Shown here one piece after another: positions 6,664 through 16,473 of a stretch of DNA of 64,000 nt (positions are counted from its first letter, which is position 1; the number at the start of each line of letters is the position of its first letter). The translations under genes and the position numbers were made by a program. The DNA is from Paraglaciecola mesophila KMM 241 (GTDB lineage: Bacteria > Pseudomonadota > Gammaproteobacteria > Enterobacterales > Alteromonadaceae), in NCBI RefSeq assembly GCF_000315015.1, contig NZ_BAEP01000041.1, forward strand, positions 1 through 64,000, written 5' to 3'. The notes under the pieces were generated by a model. The model made no database searches. It saw nothing but the letters and a program-made list of their open reading frames with translations, and was not told the origin of the DNA.

Positions 6664-9039
6664 ATGCAAGAAAATGTGCTTTGGTATCAGCAATTGGGAA
6701 TGGACGACGTGGGCGTCGTCGGTGGTAAGAATGCATCCCTTGGCGAAATGATTTCGAATCTTTCAAATGCTGGTGTACAGGTACCCGGTGGTTTTGCTAC
6801 GACTGCGTCAGCGTTTAATCTTTTCTTAGAACAAAGTGGCCTTGAGGCACGCATTCACGATTTGCTTGATACGTTGGACGTGAATGACATTCCTGCCTTG
6901 GGCGAAGCGGGTAAAACAATACGTCAGTGGATCATCGACACCCCGTTTTTACCTGAGCTAGAAGCAGACATCACTTCTGCATTTAAAACCTTGCAAGGTG
7001 ATGCAGGAGACGAAGCGTCATTTGCTGTGCGTTCATCTGCAACGGCTGAAGACATGCCTGATGCTTCATTCGCTGGACAACAAGAAACATTTCTAAACGT
7101 AAAGGGCATTGATGCCGTGATGGTTGCCATCAAGCATGTTTATGCGTCTTTATTTAACGACCGTGCCATTTCTTATCGCGTACACCAAGGTTATGACCAC
7201 AAAGGCGTGGCATTATCTGCAGGTATTCAACGCATGGTACGCAGTGACTGCGCAGCATCAGGCGTAATGTTCACCATTGACACTGAATCAGGTTTTGAAG
7301 ATGTGGTATTTATCACCTCATCATATGGTTTGGGTGAAATGGTGGTGCAAGGTGCCGTTAACCCAGATGAATTTTATGTACACAAGCCAACGCTAGACAA
7401 AGGCTTGCCTGCAGTGGTACGTCGTAATCTAGGCAGTAAATTAACCAAGATGATTTACTCAGATGATTTGAGCCATGGCAAGCAGGTGGAAATTGTTGAT
7501 ATCGATAAAGCCGACAGCGTTGTTTTCTCGCTAACGGATGACGAAGTTCAAGAGTTAGCCAAACAAGCGCAAATCATCGAGAAACACTACAAACGTGCGA
7601 TGGATATTGAATGGGCTAAAGACGGCATCGACGGTAAACTTTATATCGTGCAAGCGCGTCCAGAAACAGTGCGCAGCCGCGAAGACATTCAAGTGATAGA
7701 GCGCTTCCGCCTAAACGGTAAAGCGAGTGTTGTATGTGAAGGTCGCTCTATCGGTCATAAGATTGGTGCTGGTGTGGCAAAAGTGCTTGACTCTATAGAA
7801 GAGATGGACAAAATCCAAGCCGGTGACGTGTTGGTAACTGACATGACAGACCCTGATTGGGAGCCCATCATGAAAAAAGCCTCAGCGATTGTTACCAATC
7901 GTGGTGGGCGTACATGTCACGCAGCTATTATCGCTCGTGAATTGGGTATTCCGGCTGTTGTTGGTTGTGGCAACGCCACTGACTTGATTAACAACGGTGA
8001 CAAGATTACCGTTTCTTGCGCCGAAGGCGACACAGGCTTTATCTATGGTGATGTGCTCGATTTTGACGTAGTGACGTCTCGCATCGATTCTATGCCTGAA
8101 ATCCCCCTTAAAGTAATGATGAACGTTGGTAACCCTGACAGAGCATTCGATTTTGCTCGCTTGCCGAATGAAGGCGTCGGCCTTGCACGTTTAGAGTTCA
8201 TCATCAACCGTATGATTGGTGTGCATCCAAAAGCCTTACTTAACTTTGATGCCCAGCCTTCAGAGCTTAAAGAAGAAATCAGCGAAATGATCGCCGGTTA
8301 CGCATCGCCAGTTGAGTTTTATATCGAGAAATTGGTTGAAGGGATCGCGACAATCGGCGCTGCTTTCTCACCTAAGAAAGTCATTGTGCGTATGTCTGAT
8401 TTTAAATCCAACGAGTACTATAACTTGGTGGGTGGGTATCAATACGAGCCCGATGAAGAAAACCCTATGTTGGGCTTCCGTGGTGCGAGCCGTTATATTT
8501 CTGAAAGCTTCCGTGATTGTTTCGCACTTGAATGTGAAGCCATTAAGCGAGTACGGAACAAAATGGGCTTGACGAATGTTGAGATCATGATCCCATTCGT
8601 GCGTACGCTTGAAGAAGGCCGCAGTGTTATCGAATTGCTAAAAGAGCAAGGTTTAGTGCAAGGTGAAAATGGCTTGCGCGTTATTATGATGTGCGAATTA
8701 CCGTCAAATGCATTATTAGCTGACCAGTTCTTGGATATCTTCGATGGCTTCTCAATTGGTTCAAACGATATGACCCAATTAGCCCTTGGTCTTGACCGCG
8801 ATTCAGGCGTGATTGCTCACTTGTTTGACGAGCGTGACCCTGCGGTTAAAGCATTGCTTGCTATGGCTATTCAAGCAGCGAAGAAACGCGGTAAGTATGT
8901 GGGAATTTGTGGCCAAGGCCCATCTGATCACGAAGACTTGGCCGCATGGTTAGTTGAGCAAGGTATCGACAGCGTATCGTTAAATCCTGATACAGTCGTC
9001 GAAACCTGGTTGTACTTAGGGGAAAAGCACAAGAAGTAA
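6664..9039 (+). CDS. ppsA: Phosphoenolpyruvate synthase
   Basis: A 791-residue enzyme making PEP from pyruvate and ATP (giving AMP and Pi), the entry to gluconeogenesis from three-carbon substrates. Domain order is canonical: an ATP-grasp nucleotide-binding domain (about 1-340, with [11 protein letters not shown] and [26 protein letters not shown]), the phosphohistidine swivel domain with [22 protein letters not shown] (catalytic H419), and the PEP-utilising TIM barrel ending in [19 protein letters not shown] and the GICGQGPSD cysteine loop. The adjacent threonine (T417 in the RTCHA context) is the expected PpsR target. A strong terminator follows. The 5' leader is long and A/T-rich, and GGAGACGAAT gives a good ribosome site. 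Confidence 0.98.
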   Translation: MQENVLWYQQLGMDDVGVVGGKNASLGEMISNLSNAGVQVPGGFATTASAFNLFLEQSGLEARIHDLLDTLDVNDIPALGEAGKTIRQWIIDTPFLPELEADITSAFKTLQGDAGDEASFAVRSSATAEDMPDASFAGQQETFLNVKGIDAVMVAIKHVYASLFNDRAISYRVHQGYDHKGVALSAGIQRMVRSDCAASGVMFTIDTESGFEDVVFITSSYGLGEMVVQGAVNPDEFYVHKPTLDKGLPAVVRRNLGSKLTKMIYSDDLSHGKQVEIVDIDKADSVVFSLTDDEVQELAKQAQIIEKHYKRAMDIEWAKDGIDGKLYIVQARPETVRSREDIQVIERFRLNGKASVVCEGRSIGHKIGAGVAKVLDSIEEMDKIQAGDVLVTDMTDPDWEPIMKKASAIVTNRGGRTCHAAIIARELGIPAVVGCGNATDLINNGDKITVSCAEGDTGFIYGDVLDFDVVTSRIDSMPEIPLKVMMNVGNPDRAFDFARLPNEGVGLARLEFIINRMIGVHPKALLNFDAQPSELKEEISEMIAGYASPVEFYIEKLVEGIATIGAAFSPKKVIVRMSDFKSNEYYNLVGGYQYEPDEENPMLGFRGASRYISESFRDCFALECEAIKRVRNKMGLTNVEIMIPFVRTLEEGRSVIELLKEQGLVQGENGLRVIMMCELPSNALLADQFLDIFDGFSIGSNDMTQLALGLDRDSGVIAHLFDERDPAVKALLAMAIQAAKKRGKYVGICGQGPSDHEDLAAWLVEQGIDSVSLNPDTVVETWLYLGEKHKK

Positions 9040-9096
9040 CAGGCGCTAAAATACACCGCTGACTAACAATAATAATAAAATCAGTGCCCTACAGGT

Positions 9097-9124
9097 AAAA
9101 AGGCTGTCATATGACAGCCTTTTT
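9097..9124 (+). terminator. ppsA terminator
   Basis: A continuous palindrome (AAAAAGGCTGTCAT and its complement) followed by further T residues, about 58 bp after the ppsA stop. The innermost bases would form the loop. Confidence 0.85.
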
Positions 9125-9209
9125 TTTGGTTTTTTATTGATAAACACTGTGCTAATGGAGGGAGGAAGGCTTAAGAAAGATAACCGAGTCGAACAAAGCG
9201 CTAATAAAA

Positions 9210-9428
9210 TTAATCTCGTAATTTTCGATTCAGTAATACGCGGTCAATCTTAGCGGATGAGCGAGCCATACTCGTTTGGCAGCGTTTTAGCCAAGTTCTG
9301 GCAACAGGTACGTCAACACTTAGCAACAATAAACCTGCTATTACCAGCAACATTGAGCCTGGGATGATAAACAGCACAATGCCTGCAACAACCAATAGTG
9401 CGCCTAACCCAATACGTAGATTTTTCAT
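9210..9428 (-). CDS. Small two-segment membrane protein (PGPGW/DUF454-like)
   Basis: A 72-residue protein. From MKNLRIGLGALLVVAGIVLFIIPGSMLLVIAGLLLLS it has two closely spaced hydrophobic stretches broken by a Pro-Gly turn, then a basic amphipathic tail (TWLKRCQTSMARSSAKIDRVLLNRK). This hairpin resembles the PGPGW putative transmembrane family, although the signature here is IIPGS. The start at 9428 has AAGGAA upstream and gives an immediate basic-then-hydrophobic N-terminus; a longer frame adds ten residues. It is divergent from the YdiJ-like gene and alone on its strand. Function unknown. Confidence 0.7.
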   Translation of the reverse strand: MKNLRIGLGALLVVAGIVLFIIPGSMLLVIAGLLLLSVDVPVARTWLKRCQTSMARSSAKIDRVLLNRKLRD

Positions 9429-9691
9429 TTTGCATATATTCCTTTTTTCATGATTCACTTTTACGACAGGAACAGGAAAGTTGCAACTGCATACTTGTTA
9501 CCGAGTATGACGTAAGCAAGCCGCGTGTATAAAAAGAGTATGGATGAGAGCTCAAAATGTGCAAAAAATTGTGCTAGACAGAATAATTAACCTAGATAAA
9601 AACTAAATAATTCCTTTCGCGTATTAGATGTTAGAGGCGCTTAGGTTGTACAATAGCGCGCAATTGTTAAACCGTGAGAAAAAAGAACATT

Positions 9692-12600
9692 ATGCCCCAG
9701 CATGAATTACCTGCTTTAGACATTGAATCCGGCCCGCAATCCAATTATCACGCTTTTTTCTCGGCTTTGAGGCGCAGTGAATTTAGTGGCGACATCGAAT
9801 TTAGCTATGCCAGTCGTCTCGCCGTGGCTACCGATAACTCTATCTATCAAGCGTTGCCTCAAGGTGTGGTGCTACCCAAATCAGTGGCTGATTTACAAGT
9901 AATTGGTGAGCTTGCTAGTCAATATAATGATGTTTCTTTTAGTGCCAGAGGCGGCGGTACGGGTACTAACGGGCAGTCTTTGACGTCAGGCATTATTGTT
10001 GACGTGTCACGGCATATGAATAACATCCTTGAAATTAACCCTCAAGAGCGCTGGGTAAAAGTACAAGCAGGTGTCGTGAAGGATCAGTTAAACGACGCGC
10101 TTCGCCCTTATGGTTTGTTTTTCGCGCCAGATTTATCGACCAGCAACCGCGCGACCATCGGCGGTATGATTAGCACCGACGCTTCGGGGCAGGGCTCATT
10201 GGTGTACGGTAAAACCAGCGATCACGTTTTAGGCTTAACCTCAGTATTGGCTGACGGCACATTGCTAGAAACCGCCCCAATGGACATGGAGCAGGCCAAG
10301 CAAGTTGCACAGCAACAGAACATTACGGGGAGGTTAGTTAAACAAATTTTGGCAACCTGTGTGGATAAGCGCGAACAGATCTTAGCTAAATTCCCCCGTA
10401 TGAACCGCTTCTTGACCGGTTACGATTTAGAGCATGCGTTAAATGACGATTTAACCAAGGTCGATATTAGCCGTGTTATCACAGGCTCTGAAGGGTCCTT
10501 GGTGTTTGTGGCAGAAGCCAAACTGAACGTCACTCCTATTTCTAAACACAAAGCCTTGGTGAATATTAAGTACGATTCTTTTGAGTCAGCGCTGCGCCAT
10601 GCCCCGCATATGGTGGCGGCAAACGCGACATCTGTAGAAACAGTTGATAGCAACGTATTAAACCTAGCGAAGCAGGATATTATTTGGCACCAAGTTAAAG
10701 AGCTCATTACTGAGGTTGAAAACAAGGAAGTGCTTGGCCTAAACATGGTTGAGTACAATGGCGATTCAGAAGAAGCGTTGCGAGAAAAAATCACTTTACT
10801 GAGCGCAAAATTGGATGCGGCGCTTGAGGGTAATGAAGGCGGCGTAATTGGTTATCAAATTACTTATGACAACGCCGATATTGGCAAAATTTATGCGATG
10901 CGTAAAAAATCGGTGGGCTTATTGGGTAAAACCAAGGGTCGTAAAAAGCCCTTAGCGTTCGTCGAAGATACAGGCGTGCCGCCAGAGAATTTGGCCGACT
11001 TTATTATGGAGTTTCGGGCGTTACTTGATGCTCGTAACTTACATTACGGTATGTTTGGTCACGTTGATGCTGGGGTGCTACATGTGCGCCCAGCGCTTGA
11101 TATGTGCGACCCTGAGCAAGAAGCGACTATCCCAGATATATCTAATGAGGTTTCGGCCTTGGTTGCTAAATATGGCGGCTTATTATGGGGCGAGCACGGT
11201 AAAGGTTATCGCAGTGAATATGCGCCGGCATTTTTCGGTGAAGAGTTATATGAAGAGCTACGAAAAATAAAAGCGGCGTTTGACCCTCACAATAAAATGA
11301 ACCCAGGCAAAATCTGCACACCGATTGAAAGTAGTGCGCCTTTAGTCAGCGTAGGTGGCGTAAAACGCGGTGAGTTTGACCGTCAAATACCTATTACGGT
11401 GCGTGATGCATTTGGGCCAGCGATGAACTGTAACGGCAATGGTTTGTGCTTCAATTATGACACCACATCGACCATGTGCCCATCGAGTAAAATTACCTCT
11501 GACCGACGTCACAGCCCCAAAGGACGAGCAGGGGCGATGCGTGAATGGTTGCGTTTACTGGCCAATAATCAAGTGGATGTGAATGCCCTTGAGCTGCAAG
11601 GGAAGAACCAGAATTTGCTGAAACGCCTAAACAACTCCATGGGCAAAGCACAATCTAACGACTTCTCACATGAAGTGCTAGAGGTGATGGATGGCTGCTT
11701 AGCGTGTAAGGCATGCTCTACCCAATGCCCGGTAAGCGTGGATGTGCCCACTTTTAGGGCGCGCTTCTTGTCACTTTATTACCAGCGTTATATGCGCCCC
11801 GCCAAAGACTATTTAGTGGGTAATATTGAAGCTATGGCACCGCTGATGGCTAAAGCGCCAAAGCTGGTAAATGCCTTTTTAAAACAAGCGTGGATGAACA
11901 AGCTTATCAAGAAAACGGTGGGTTATGTAGACACACCGTTACTGTCATCCCCGTCACTGAAAAAGCAACTAGCAGGGCATGAAGCCACTCATTTTAATTT
12001 AGGGACGTTGCAAGCCTTGAGCGCGAGTGAGCGGGCCAAAAAAGTATTGATTGTACAGGATCCCTTCACAAGCTTTTATGAGGCAGGTTTACTGCATGAT
12101 TTGGTTAAACTGATTGAATGCCTAGGATACGAGCCTATTCTGTTGCCCTTTATGCCCAATGGTAAACCCCAACATGTGAAAGGTTTCTTGAAAGAATTTG
12201 CCGCGACGGCAAAAGACAGCGCAGACTTTTTAAACAAGCTAGCGCCGCTGGGTATACCTATGGTGGGTGTCGACCCATCATTAGTGCTGTGCTATCGAGA
12301 TGAATACAAAAAAGTGTTAGGTGATACCAGAGGCAGCTTTGAAGTGACGTTAGTTCACGAGTGGTTAGCGACAATTACTTTGCCAGAGCGCGGCAACACA
12401 CCTGATACCGAGTATGCATTCTTCGGTCATTGTACAGAGAAAACAGCTCTGCCTGAAAGTGAGAAACATTGGCAGCAATTGTTCCAGCGCATGGGCATGT
12501 CACTCACGCCGATTTCAGTGGGGTGCTGCGGCATGGCTGGCACCTTTGGCCATGAAGCAAGTCATTTAGAGCAATCAAAAGGCATTTATGCCTTAAGCTG

Positions 12601-12733
12601 GGAAAAGGCAGTGGCGAAATTTAAAACTTCTCAAATCTTAGCCACTGGATATTCATGTCGCAGTCAAGTTGCTCGTATTGAGGGTGAAAAACCTAAGCAT
12701 CCATTACAAGCGATGCTCGCGCACCTTTCTTAA
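9692..12733 (+). CDS. ydiJ: YdiJ-type FAD-linked oxidoreductase with Fe-S domain (probable D-2-hydroxyglutarate dehydrogenase)
   Basis: A protein of 1013 residues from the ATG at 9692 (a GTG at 9674 is also possible), close to E. coli YdiJ (1018). The N-terminal PCMH-type FAD domain shows SFSARGGGTGTNGQSLTSGIIVDVSRHMN. The FAD-oxidase C-terminal region holds the GHVDAGVLHVRPALD and GEHGKGYRSEYAP metal and active-site motifs. Then come iron-sulfur segments: NCNGNGLCFNYDTTSTMCP (about 579), CLACKACSTQCP (about 669), and a C-terminal CCG-type region with VGCCGMAGTFGHE (about 944). Work on YdiJ homologues indicates oxidation of D-2-hydroxyglutarate with electrons passed towards the respiratory chain; that activity is inferred here from homology. 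A hairpin terminator lies downstream. Confidence 0.93.
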   Translation: MPQHELPALDIESGPQSNYHAFFSALRRSEFSGDIEFSYASRLAVATDNSIYQALPQGVVLPKSVADLQVIGELASQYNDVSFSARGGGTGTNGQSLTSGIIVDVSRHMNNILEINPQERWVKVQAGVVKDQLNDALRPYGLFFAPDLSTSNRATIGGMISTDASGQGSLVYGKTSDHVLGLTSVLADGTLLETAPMDMEQAKQVAQQQNITGRLVKQILATCVDKREQILAKFPRMNRFLTGYDLEHALNDDLTKVDISRVITGSEGSLVFVAEAKLNVTPISKHKALVNIKYDSFESALRHAPHMVAANATSVETVDSNVLNLAKQDIIWHQVKELITEVENKEVLGLNMVEYNGDSEEALREKITLLSAKLDAALEGNEGGVIGYQITYDNADIGKIYAMRKKSVGLLGKTKGRKKPLAFVEDTGVPPENLADFIMEFRALLDARNLHYGMFGHVDAGVLHVRPALDMCDPEQEATIPDISNEVSALVAKYGGLLWGEHGKGYRSEYAPAFFGEELYEELRKIKAAFDPHNKMNPGKICTPIESSAPLVSVGGVKRGEFDRQIPITVRDAFGPAMNCNGNGLCFNYDTTSTMCPSSKITSDRRHSPKGRAGAMREWLRLLANNQVDVNALELQGKNQNLLKRLNNSMGKAQSNDFSHEVLEVMDGCLACKACSTQCPVSVDVPTFRARFLSLYYQRYMRPAKDYLVGNIEAMAPLMAKAPKLVNAFLKQAWMNKLIKKTVGYVDTPLLSSPSLKKQLAGHEATHFNLGTLQALSASERAKKVLIVQDPFTSFYEAGLLHDLVKLIECLGYEPILLPFMPNGKPQHVKGFLKEFAATAKDSADFLNKLAPLGIPMVGVDPSLVLCYRDEYKKVLGDTRGSFEVTLVHEWLATITLPERGNTPDTEYAFFGHCTEKTALPESEKHWQQLFQRMGMSLTPISVGCCGMAGTFGHEASHLEQSKGIYALSWEKAVAKFKTSQILATGYSCRSQVARIEGEKPKHPLQAMLAHLS

Positions 12734-12856
12734 CATGCCTGTTTTGATGCGCACGCCTTGAAACAGGCGCGCTAGAATGGATGTCTTAAAACGGTTGTCC
12801 TAAATTAGGTTGTATTAAAGCGACTTAGTAACAACAGAGCGTTAGCAATATGACGT

Positions 12857-12891
12857 AAAAAGCAGTGAATACTCAGTGTTCACTGCTTTTT
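12857..12891 (+). terminator. Terminator after ydiJ
   Basis: AAAAAGCAGTGAA (12857-12869) pairs with TTCACTGCTTTTT (12879-12891) and T residues continue. The stem has A-tracts on the opposite side, so it may also serve the convergent MBL gene. Confidence 0.8.
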
Positions 12892-12968
12892 TTGTTGGCG
12901 AATTCCTTTCATAGAGTGCATACAAGCACGAAGCCCGCATGGCCGCATTAAGTGCTAAAAACGAGACT

Positions 12969-14372
12969 TTAAAACACCAAGCTTTGGCCCAGACTTGGTA
13001 TCACGGCTCTGATGTTTTTATCTTCCCATAACTTTTGTGCTAATGCTTCTTGGGCTTTGGGCTCACCGTGTACTAACACGACTTTTGGGTTGTTTTCAAA
13101 ATGGCTCACCCATTCTACGAGTTCATTTTGGCCTGCATGAGCTGAAAAGCCGCCCAGAGTTTCTATTTGTGCTTTGACCACGTAATCATCACCAAACAAT
13201 TTTAAATGCTGTAGGCCGTCAACTAGCAACCTACCGAGCGTGCCATTAGCTTGGTATCCACAAAAAATGATGGCGTTGCGTGAATCCCAAATTCGCTGCT
13301 TGAAGTGGTGACGTATCCGTCCTCCGGTACACATGCCGCTGCCGGCAATAATTAACGCACCTTTTTTGATTTTGTTGATCATCATGGACTCATCCGGTGC
13401 CACGGACAAAAACAAACGCGGAATGAAGTCTTTGAGTATGGAGTGTGCGTTAGGGCTGGCTTCTTCAATTTCGTCACTATCAAGTGCACTAAACCACTTG
13501 TCATAAACGCGGGTCACTTCAATGGCCATCGGGCTGTCGAGAATTACCTGCCAATTGTCTAATAAACCTTGCTGGTGCAGTTGGCCTAGGTAGAAAAGGA
13601 TTTCTTGGGTACGTCCTACTGCGAACGCAGGGATCATGATATTACCGCCTCGGTTTTCAGTATCCATTAAAATGGTTTTAAGCTCAGATACCGTATTATC
13701 GATAGATTTATGATTGCGATCGCCATAGGTGCTTTCCATTAATACAATATCAGCTTTGGTCAGTATGCTCGGGTCGTTCATTAATACGGCGCTTTTGTTG
13801 CCCAAATCACCGGAGAAAACCAATTTTTTCTGCTCGCCTCTTTCTTCGAAGCTAAGTTCGATTATCGCTGAGCCAAGAATATGCCCTGCATCGTAAAAGC
13901 AAGCTGTCGTTTGCTCTGCAAGCTTAAGCGCCTTGTTGTAGCTTTGTGACTCACACTGAGCGATGACTTGCATCACATCCTCTTCCGAGTATTCAGGCTC
14001 AAGTAGAGGTTTACCTTTGCGAGCGAGACGGCGGTTTTCACGGGCTAAGTCACTCATGTAAATGCTGACTGAGTCTTGCAACATTACCACCAGTAAATCT
14101 GCCGTTTCTGAGGTGCAGTATATAGGGCCAGTAAACCCCTCATGGACCAGTTTGGGTAACATGCCGCTATGGTCGAGATGGGCATGGGATAACAGCACTG
14201 CGTCTATGGATGCAGGATTAAAAGGGAAGCCTTCGTCACCGATGCGATCAATGGAGTTCCCCCCTTGATGCATACCGCAATCAAGCAGGATTTTACCGAA
14301 GCTTGCAGATTCAATTAGGTGACATGAGCCGGTCACTTCCTGCGCTGCGCCCCAAAAATAGATAATAGCCAT
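12969..14372 (-). CDS. Beta-CASP metallo-beta-lactamase ribonuclease
   Basis: A 467-residue member of the MBL-fold RNA-processing family (TTHA0252/CPSF73-like), likely a zinc-dependent RNA endo/exonuclease in the cytoplasm. The metal motif is SHAHLDHSG (H63, H65, D67, H68), with DCGMHQGG before it, DAGHILGSA and FSGDLGN for later ligands, and the beta-CASP motifs VLMESTYGDRNH, IPAFAVGRTQEIL and AGSGMCTGGRIRHH. The C-terminal RMMBL part has TLGGFSAHAGQNELVEWV and VVLVHGEPKAQEALAQ. The length is standard. The gene is single and convergent with ydiJ. A 7-bp inverted repeat at 14424-14442 lies upstream, between it and the divergent CoA-transferase. The RNA substrate is unknown. Confidence 0.92.
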   Translation of the reverse strand: MAIIYFWGAAQEVTGSCHLIESASFGKILLDCGMHQGGNSIDRIGDEGFPFNPASIDAVLLSHAHLDHSGMLPKLVHEGFTGPIYCTSETADLLVVMLQDSVSIYMSDLARENRRLARKGKPLLEPEYSEEDVMQVIAQCESQSYNKALKLAEQTTACFYDAGHILGSAIIELSFEERGEQKKLVFSGDLGNKSAVLMNDPSILTKADIVLMESTYGDRNHKSIDNTVSELKTILMDTENRGGNIMIPAFAVGRTQEILFYLGQLHQQGLLDNWQVILDSPMAIEVTRVYDKWFSALDSDEIEEASPNAHSILKDFIPRLFLSVAPDESMMINKIKKGALIIAGSGMCTGGRIRHHFKQRIWDSRNAIIFCGYQANGTLGRLLVDGLQHLKLFGDDYVVKAQIETLGGFSAHAGQNELVEWVSHFENNPKVVLVHGEPKAQEALAQKLWEDKNIRAVIPSLGQSLVF

Positions 14373-14423
14373 AACAATCCTTTTTCAAGTCAACACGTTG
14401 GGACGTATTGAAAATAAAATGTA

Positions 14424-14442
14424 ATTAAAACGTAATTTTAAT
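14424..14442. promoter_or_regulatory. Inverted repeat in divergent promoter region
   Basis: ATTAAAA (14424-14430) and TTTTAAT (14436-14442) around 5 bp, about 50 bp upstream of the MBL gene and 190 bp before the divergent operon. It is A/T-rich, so chance is a real possibility. Confidence 0.2.
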
Positions 14443-14634
14443 GTAGCGCATTTTAAAGGGCTGACTTTGTCTTGCATCAAGTTTGCTTTGCTTAACTGCG
14501 TGACTTACCTTGATGCTCTATCGAATAATACGTCATCCACATTTATGGCCTAGTAACTAACAACAGACCAACGTCTTAATGCCGACACCAATACTCTGTG
14601 GCATAGTCGACGTGAGCATATCTAAGGAGTGATT

Positions 14635-16473
14635 ATGAAAACCGCCTTACCTAATCGGCCTGACTGGCAAGCGTTGCTTAAGTCTGGCAATCGTATCTTT
14701 ATTGGCTCGAATGCTGCCGTTCCTAACGCACTCATTGATGATTTAATCGCCAATAGTGGCGACTTAAAAGATATAGAGCTGGTGCAATTTAATGCTTTGT
14801 CGGACAGTCGTTGGGTGGAGCCGCAGTTCAGTGATTTATTCAAAGTGAATGCCTTGTTTATTGGAGGAGAAAAAGTCCGTCAAGCGGTGGCTGAGGGGCG
14901 GGTCGATTACACGCCGTGTTTTTTATCAGAGGTCCCTTCACTGTTTGAGGAGGATATCTTGCCCTTAGATGCAGCCTTTATCATGGTCAGCCCGCCTGAC
15001 AAATACGGTTACTGTTCGTTAGGTGTGGCCGTTGATGTGAATTTGGCGGCAGTTAAAAAGGCCAAGTACGTGGTTGCTCAAATTAACACGTCGATGCCAC
15101 GTACCAGCGGCCATACATTTATCCGCATTGACGACATAGCGGCATGCATAGAAGTGGAGCAAGCGCTCCCGGAGCTGCCTACTTACGAACCAGATAAAAT
15201 CACTGAGCGAATTGGTCAATATGTTGCCATGCTGGTGGATGATGGCGCCACGCTGCAACTGGGGGTGGGGAAAATACCCAATGCAGTGCTGTATTACTTG
15301 CAAAACCACAAAGATTTAGGCGTACATAGCGAACTAATTACTGACGGTATTATTGATTTGATTGCTAAAGGCGTGATCAACAACCGCAAAAAAACCTTTC
15401 ACCCTGGCAAAACAGTGGCGAGTTTTTGTTTAGGTAGCAAAAAGCTATATGACTTTGTGGATAATAATCCCCACGTGGAGTTTTACCCCAGTGATTATCT
15501 GAACTCACCAGCGAATATTGCGCGTAATCATAAAATGGTGGCGATAAATAGCGCATTGGAAGTGGACTTAACGGGTCAGGTGGTCGCTGACTCCATTGGT
15601 TATCAGTTTTATAGCGGCATTGGCGGGCAGGTGGATTTTATTCGTGGCGCTGCTATGTCCCCTGGAGGTAAACCTATTATTGCTATGCCCTCTACTGCAA
15701 AGGGAGGCTCTATCTCGCGTATTGTTCCCTTTATCACCGAAGGAAGCGGGGTGGTGACGAGCCGCGGCCATGTACATTATGTAGTGACTGAATTTGGTGT
15801 CGCATCACTTAAGGGGCGCAGCATTCGAGAGCGAGCGCTGGAGCTAATTCGCGTAGCGCACCCAAAATTTCGTGAACAATTACTGGCCAAGGTGCGTGAG
15901 CATTATTGGGTGCCGAATTATCAAAAGAATTATCCTCGAGATGTACCTGAACTCGGTCCATTAGGGTTTAAAACCATGAAGATTGATAATCAGTCGTTTG
16001 ATCTACGGCCACTCAACCCAGCAGATGAGCGTCGTCTGCAAGAGTTCTTCTATTCCCATACCAAAGAAACCCTGTTTTACCGGTATAACCATTACCCCAC
16101 GCAGATGACCCGTGAGAAGTCGTGTAATTTAGTCAGTGTTGATCAGAGCCACGACTTAGCCTTGTGCATTGTTAGGCAGCAAGGTTCGGCCTCGGAAATT
16201 CAAGCCGTAGGGCGTTACTATTTGTGCGCTGACAATAAAAGCTGTGAAGCGGCATTTGTGACCCGAGAATCGTTTCACGGAAAGGGCATGGCTAAACAAC
16301 TATTGGCAGAAATGATCCTCATTGCAAAGCAAAGGGGATTAACAAGAATGTTAGCGGTGGTCAGAGCAGATAACCGAAATATGCTTAGAGTTTTCGAAAG
16401 TGCGCATTTTGAGCGCCAACCTTCTCAAGAGATGGGCGAAGTCAATTTAACCTTGAATTTGGACAAGTATTAA
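14635..16473 (+). CDS. Acetyl-CoA hydrolase/CoA-transferase fused to a GNAT acetyltransferase
   Basis: A 612-residue two-domain protein. Residues 1 to about 440 are a family I CoA-transferase of the acetyl-CoA hydrolase/4-hydroxybutyrate CoA-transferase type: SGNRIFIGSNAAVPNALID, LGVGKIPNAVLYYL, HSELITDGIIDLIAKG, GQVDFIRGAAMSPGGKPIIAMPST and VVTEFGVASLKGRSIRERALELI. Residues about 455-612 are a GNAT domain: FDLRPLNPADERRLQEFFYS, then AAFVTRESFHGKGMAKQLLAEMILIAKQRGLTRMLAVVRADNRNMLRVFE, with the Q/RxxGxG/A-type acetyl-CoA loop (HGKGMA). AAGGAG precedes the ATG at 14635. The stop overlaps the next start by one base, coupling it to a deacetylase gene. The fusion recalls Pat-type protein acetyltransferases, where a CoA-handling domain is joined to GNAT, but the CoA domain here is of a different family. 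Its substrates are unknown. Confidence 0.9.
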   Translation: MKTALPNRPDWQALLKSGNRIFIGSNAAVPNALIDDLIANSGDLKDIELVQFNALSDSRWVEPQFSDLFKVNALFIGGEKVRQAVAEGRVDYTPCFLSEVPSLFEEDILPLDAAFIMVSPPDKYGYCSLGVAVDVNLAAVKKAKYVVAQINTSMPRTSGHTFIRIDDIAACIEVEQALPELPTYEPDKITERIGQYVAMLVDDGATLQLGVGKIPNAVLYYLQNHKDLGVHSELITDGIIDLIAKGVINNRKKTFHPGKTVASFCLGSKKLYDFVDNNPHVEFYPSDYLNSPANIARNHKMVAINSALEVDLTGQVVADSIGYQFYSGIGGQVDFIRGAAMSPGGKPIIAMPSTAKGGSISRIVPFITEGSGVVTSRGHVHYVVTEFGVASLKGRSIRERALELIRVAHPKFREQLLAKVREHYWVPNYQKNYPRDVPELGPLGFKTMKIDNQSFDLRPLNPADERRLQEFFYSHTKETLFYRYNHYPTQMTREKSCNLVSVDQSHDLALCIVRQQGSASEIQAVGRYYLCADNKSCEAAFVTRESFHGKGMAKQLLAEMILIAKQRGLTRMLAVVRADNRNMLRVFESAHFERQPSQEMGEVNLTLNLDKY